Origin: Micromussa lordhowensis
Lineage: Eukaryota; Cnidaria; Anthozoa; Scleractinia; Lobophylliidae
NCBI GenBank assembly: GCA_964020085.1
Contig: OZ026597.1
Location: 369,901-433,900 of the forward strand
Length of the DNA stretch: 64,000 bases
Direction: 5' to 3'
Shown: piece after piece, positions 59,441 through 64,000 of the stretch
How positions within the stretch are numbered: position 1 is the stretch's first letter
Layout of the letters: each line of letters begins with the position of its first letter
Notes under the pieces: model-generated
Seen by the model: the letters and a program-made list of their open reading frames with translations, nothing else
What the model was told of the DNA's origin: nothing
Databases searched by the model: none
Translations under genes and position numbers: made by a program

Positions 59441-59804
59441 CCGAACCAAGGAAGTCATGAAATCCATAACTATTCTCTTCAAATGCCCTTTTGTCTCACA
59501 AAATGGAAACAACACTGCTATTGAACAATGCAATTATGGATGTCGTTAAAATCGAGAGTACATTTCCTAAAATGTTCAACACAACTAAAGCTACTGTTGG
59601 GAATCTTAGCAAAAATATCGATGGCCAAAAACACTCATAATTAAATAATGGGGCCAACAATTTATAAATACAACACAACGAATACATTTATTTACCGCGT
59701 CTGTCATATCATATATCGAAAAGTGTTTTGTACAATTTATTTGGCAACATTTAGAAAAACCACAACTAAAACAATTATTTCCCGCAAAGAGAACTGATTT
59801 GTCG
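59441..59804. other. Spacer between satellite and SCAPER stop
   Basis: AT-rich. On the minus strand AATAAA occurs at 59741-59736 and 59693-59688, 64 and 112 nt past the SCAPER stop, both usable as polyadenylation signals. No gene seen. Confidence 0.5.
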
Positions 59805-62800
59805 TCAGGATCCTAAGAGAAAATGCCTCGCATCTTCCCACTTCGAAGATGGAAACCTGTTCACCAGAGCGAAACGCTGGGACACTTCGCCATCTGCAAA
59901 AAACAAGAACAGACGCAATCAAGACAACAAGTTTTCGTATAAAGCACCACTTTTCTACTTTGAAGCTTCGCGAAAATCATTTCAGACCAAACAGAAGTTC
60001 AGGGTAGATCTGTCACCTGATGAAAATGAAACATTTTCCATCTAAAACAAACTGGTAATCAAATAGCAGAATTCCGGGATTTTAGGCAAACTAAGGCGAA
60101 ATGCAAATGTATACGCCTGTATGTGAGAAGTATTCAAACTTATTAATTATGGCCTAGAAAATGTTTTCTGATAAACCATATGGATAAACGTTGAATGTAC
60201 TTCATGTTCTAGAACGTGTAGTGAATGTATCGGTTTCCATTTTTGTATCCCGAGTCAAAGTCTCAAAGAAACTTCACGAAAAATGTATCGGAAACCGCTT
60301 GAAAACTCCACCGTATGCTTTATACAGAATCTCGAAAATCCCTCAAATTCAATCAGCAGTCTTTCGCCAGCTCTCGTTTGGGAGAGTGCTTAAAGAGAAA
60401 GACTGAAAATTTCGAAGTTCGAGTTTGACAGTGGAGATTCTCATCTGATACCAAAAGTTCACACCACAATGTTGCCTGGCTTTCAAAAGTGAACATGGGA
60501 TTGTCTTTAGCCGTAGCTGCGTGAAAGCATTGCCAAGGGCCAAGACTTACCTGATCGCCTTCCGCTCTGAGAGGGTAGCAGGTGATCATGATGAAGGTCT
60601 AATATTTGTTCCTGCAAAATGACGAAAAGGATAAACTGCGTTTATTATTGACAACAGATGTCTATTTATTGCTTCCGACTGTAAGTGTTTTGGGTCAATT
60701 TCTGGCCTACTTAACGCTGTCGGCCGACTGTCGGTATTGTGTCGGTAATGCGTCGGTAAGATGGCCGACAGTTGACCGACAGGTTACCGACAACCGAAAA
60801 TGGGGGCCTCTGTTCGCTATTACCAACAAATTGACAGAGTCTGTAGTTTGAAAACCACTTCGCAAAAGGATGTTTTTATAAGGCTCCGTCCACATTGCGC
60901 CGGAGAAATTTAAAAACGCAGCTTTACTATTTCTACGGTTAGGCCTACCGTCCACACTAATCCGTCTCGAAAACGTAAATTTTCAAAAACGCTCTTCAAA
61001 CCAGAGGTAAGCGTTATCAGATAAACCCTACTTCGACCTCAATTTATTCTGGATATCAAAATAATAGGAACCTGGGAGCTGATATAGCAACCCGACAAAA
61101 TGGTCAGGGAAGGAGTGGAACCTAACTACAAGATGTACAACAAAATTTCTCTTCACCTACCTCGATATAGTTTTCAAGCAAGGCACAGCTCACTTCTTGT
61201 TCAATTATCTTCTTGTTTTCTTCATTTTCAAAACACGCGGCAATGAGTGTTGGAAACAAGACATTCCGTAGTCTGGAACAAATTTAAAACGACACGTCAC
61301 TACAAAGTTACATGGCAGTTGTGAGGAGAAAAAGGTTGGCAGCAAGAAAAAACAGGTTTGAGTTTTGAAGGACATTTCTTGAGTTTGTGAATCCGACATT
61401 ACAGATGGTGGAGTTTCTTTAATGTCTGTGTAAAGCCGCTATACAGACATATACACTATATGTCAACGATAAAGAAATCAAATCAATCAATCAATCTTTA
61501 AAAATTCTTTTTCAGTAAAAAAAGACCTGCATATTGCTCAAACGTGCTGTGTAAAAATATTAATTAGGGAACGTCGCTAAACAAAAAATTTAATGAGCAG
61601 AACAATGGCTGTGCACGTGCGTTATAATTCTTTGTACATTTCTTAGCCGTCCTCTGCAAAACAACAACGTGAAATCACAATTTTGCTTTGTCTGGAGAAC
61701 GTGAACCACAACGGCTAATTTTTTAAATTTCTAATTTTAAATTCATAGCTGTGTTCCAGATTTGTGATAGTTTTGACAGTGATAAACAAAGTAGATGACG
61801 GTAGGAGCGCAAGAGGAGGACATTATGCGTCCTGGATTGCCTTACCTCGGATCGCTGAAATACTGGAAAGGAAGAGAACACAGGTGCTGCAATAACGTTG
61901 GAGGTCTCCCAGTCTGTACAAACACCTAAAGCATAAAACAGGGTAAGTTTTAAGTTTGGAAATACTACAAAAAAACGTTGAGTTTCGAAATACTACAAGA
62001 AACTGTTGTCACCCATGAGCGCATTTCTCAATTCCCAACCTCTTCGCATGAACCGAACGGTTTTTTTTCGTCGTTAAAAGTTCTCAAATACTGACCTGGT
62101 TATCATTGTTCAAAACGGTGAAATATCCAACGATTAATATCACTTCATGTAGAAGATCTTCATTCTTTCCTTCGCTACAAACACTGAAAAAAGGTAAAAA
62201 AAAATACAGAAAACTTATTTCAAGTTTGTTTATTTGTCATCTTCGCTTTCGTGAAGACTTCAGGCATAAAAGCTAGGTGGACCGATAACTTCTCACAACA
62301 AAGATGATGACAGGGCTAATCAGATTCTTACACTGATTTCACTTGAAATTCAGGTTAACGGCCTGGATTTCAAGCTCTTTCAATCGGTTATATACACCCT
62401 TTCAATCGGTCACATTTTTCCAGTTTCTTCTGCGACATGTTGTGTCATTTGTAACACATTTTAACCCGCTTTCCATCGGAAACATGCTTTCCCGAGCTTT
62501 CCATCAATTAACTTTCCCCGCCTTTGGTATCCGTTGCAGTTCTGATTGGTTTGTAAAGTTGTTTTTTCCGCCAATATAGAAATCAGTCAAGCTTAGTCAC
62601 GGTATTTTGAGTTGTTCTTGCCACGTAAAAAAATATCTTTAATTGGAAGGAAATCTGAAAATAGTTTACTAGGATAGAAAAACACCAAAGAGATAATAAT
62701 AATAAACTATAACAGACAGCACGATAAAGCGAGAATCACTGTAGCAAGTCACGAACGTGCTAACATAGTTTTCGACCCAAGAACGCTTTAAGAGCGAGAC

Positions 62801-63936
62801 ACTCACCACAAAAGATGACTAATAATATGTCGAAATTCCAGAGAAACACCTTCTGCTCCCAAACAAGCCTGGCAAACAAACACAAAAAGGAAGGTTAGGG
62901 TAAATTCTGTCAGGGTTGAATTCTTAAGTTTCCATACTTGGGCGCACTATATGAACTATCTTTTTTCGTTTCCATAGAAAGTTTCCCATCTATTGGGATT
63001 CCACGATTTTCCTTTCTCCGCAAAAACAACCTTAATACATTTCAATTCGGCCATCTGGATTACATGACCTTAGCAAGGCAAGTTTAAATCGCCGTTCCGT
63101 CTTTAAAAATCATTTTCATGAAACGAAACTTTTCGAAAGTTTCCATCTGCATCACTTACTTGCAACACCTTTAGATCAACAGTTCCCATGAAGTTCAACA
63201 TACACAGCGCTTCTGTCACCAAGTTTATCGTTGCCTCTGGAAGTGTTGAACTCGACGAGGATTGTGCATTCCCAGCATTCATTAGGATAGCATACAGAAA
63301 CGATACGATTTCTACAACAGACAAGAGAACGTCAATGAGGTTTGAAAATAAGCTACCACAAGAAAGGCAGGAAGGCAAATTTGAAAGCGCAACAGTCATC
63401 GGTCATTTTGAATTTTTGTTTGAGGAGAACTCGGGCAGGGAAATCACAGGATTATCGCGATGTCAACATTTAGAGCCACCTTAAATTTTCAAACGTTAAG
63501 GTGGCTCTGAACCCAAGTACAGATTTTTGTAAAACTTGTATCTAGCAAAAGTTGCATCTTATCATGCTTATTTAAATTTGATAATATATAAACACTTCAC
63601 CGTGCCGTTTTTGAATTATAAGCCCCTAAAGCTGTAATTAAGGGTTTTTTTAGCAGGTTATACTGTTGCTATGGTAGCCTATTGTGTCATGAAAATGATA
63701 GCAACGTGTTCACGAATGATTGGGCAATTTTGTGATACCATGATTGTAGCATCAAGCGATAAAGAGTGGTTATAATGACCCATCAAAATCTAACTGCTGG
63801 AAACTGTTTTGAGCCACCTTAGAGAATTGTGTATTCTCCGCGCTTTAAACTTCACTTACCCACAAGCTCGGTCTGTTGAAATGTCGCAACAAATTGAGAA
63901 AGGTCTTCTTTCCGTGTTTCAAAAATATTACTTAAC
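59805..63936 (-). CDS. SCAPER: SCAPER, S-phase cyclin A-associated protein in the ER (last eight exons)
   Basis: Minus-strand exons in order: 63860-63936, 63160-63311, 62807-62868, 62096-62183, 61846-61925, 61161-61272, 60551-60611, 59805-59893. All junctions are canonical and phases carry through to a TGA, giving about 239 C-terminal residues. The blocks NLVTEALCMLN, LGAEGVSLEFRHII, EDLLHEVILIVGYFTV, VFVQTGRPPTLLQHLC with LPFQYFSDPR, VLFPTLIAACFENEENK, IIEQEVSCALL and NRFPSSKWEDARHFL match, in order, the conserved C-terminal region of animal SCAPER as I know it. SCAPER associates with cyclin A and the ER and is linked to cilia and microtubules in vertebrates. The N-terminal coiled coil and zinc finger lie beyond the right edge. 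The exon 61846-61925 begins at GTGTTTGTACAG; a nearer CAG would drop four conserved residues. The gene ends about 370 bp from the satellite. Confidence 0.93.
60708..60795. repeat. Cluster of GTCGGTAA / TTACCGACA motifs
   Basis: Within 90 bp of a SCAPER intron, GTCGGCCGAC, TGTCGGTA, GTCGGTAATG, GTCGGTAAG, GGCCGACAGTT, ACCGACAGG and TTACCGACA form direct and inverted repeats of one 8-mer that can fold into a hairpin. Meaning unknown; probably an element end. Confidence 0.6.
63473..63822. mobile_element. Half copy of the GGTGGCTC foldback family in a SCAPER intron
   Basis: It starts with the palindromic centre seen at 15535-15570 (GAGCCACCTTAA, then TTAAGGTGGCTC), continues as the right arm (TTGCTATGGTAGCC, GATACCATGATTGTAGCATC) and ends GGAAACTGTTTTGAGCCACC. 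Both ends therefore carry GGTGGCTC in inverted orientation. Confidence 0.7.
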
Positions 63937-64000
63937 CTGAAACAAAACAAAGTACATGTAGCTAGTGACTCTAAGCCGTCAGACATCATATAAAATGAAA

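Noticed and set aside
61846..61909. SCAPER exon starting after the CAG of GTTTGTACAG
   Set aside because: Also in phase, but it removes VFVQ, which matches the conserved family sequence. The TTTAG acceptor upstream keeps it.

Overview
The window is eukaryotic, AT-rich and intron-rich. Canonical GT/AG introns of hundreds to thousands of bases separate short exons, and the introns are packed with short inverted-repeat transposons, SINEs and 5'-truncated LINEs. Gene content, exon style and repeat families fit an anthozoan cnidarian, most likely a stony coral or relative. That assignment is inference. I see no bacterial gene, CRISPR array or viral gene.

Layout. (1) 263-12985 (+): 3' part of a secretory carrier membrane protein gene (SCAMP-A), whose first exons lie off the left edge. 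(2) 12986-17330: intergenic repeats. (3) 17331-30661 (+): a complete second SCAMP gene (SCAMP-B), a tandem paralogue with the same intron phases. It carries two alternative versions of the exon that encodes the first two membrane segments. (4) 32890-36897 (-): a complete five-exon gene for a secreted or ER-lumenal JmjC/cupin_8 oxygenase-like protein. (5) 39584-42559 (+): a complete four-exon gene for tubulin-specific chaperone A (TBCA), head-to-head with the JmjC gene. (6) about 43799-59440: a 15.6-kb head-to-tail satellite with about 33 monomers of roughly 473 bp. (7) 59805-63936 (-): the last eight exons of SCAPER, continuing off the right edge. Exon junctions were checked by reading phase, and every multi-exon model closes in frame.

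The most unusual object is the satellite. Every monomer carries on the minus strand an 80-nt segment that folds by eye into a tRNA-like cloverleaf. It has A-box-like and B-box-like sequences and a T-run immediately downstream, the expected Pol III terminator position. The anticodon arm is replaced by an 8-bp hairpin capped by a C(UUCG)G tetraloop, so the RNA looks unable to decode. The monomers show higher-order periodicity and local segmental duplication.

The genes do not form one pathway. SCAMPs act in vesicle recycling, TBCA in beta-tubulin folding and SCAPER at the ER and microtubules; the JmjC protein is of unknown function. Mobile DNA includes two TTAA-flanked piggyBac-like non-autonomous elements (one a 3.6-kb foldback with arms of about 1 kb), pogo/Tigger-like MITEs, a foldback family seen as full, half and fragment copies, SINEs with Pol III boxes, and three LINE 3' ends.
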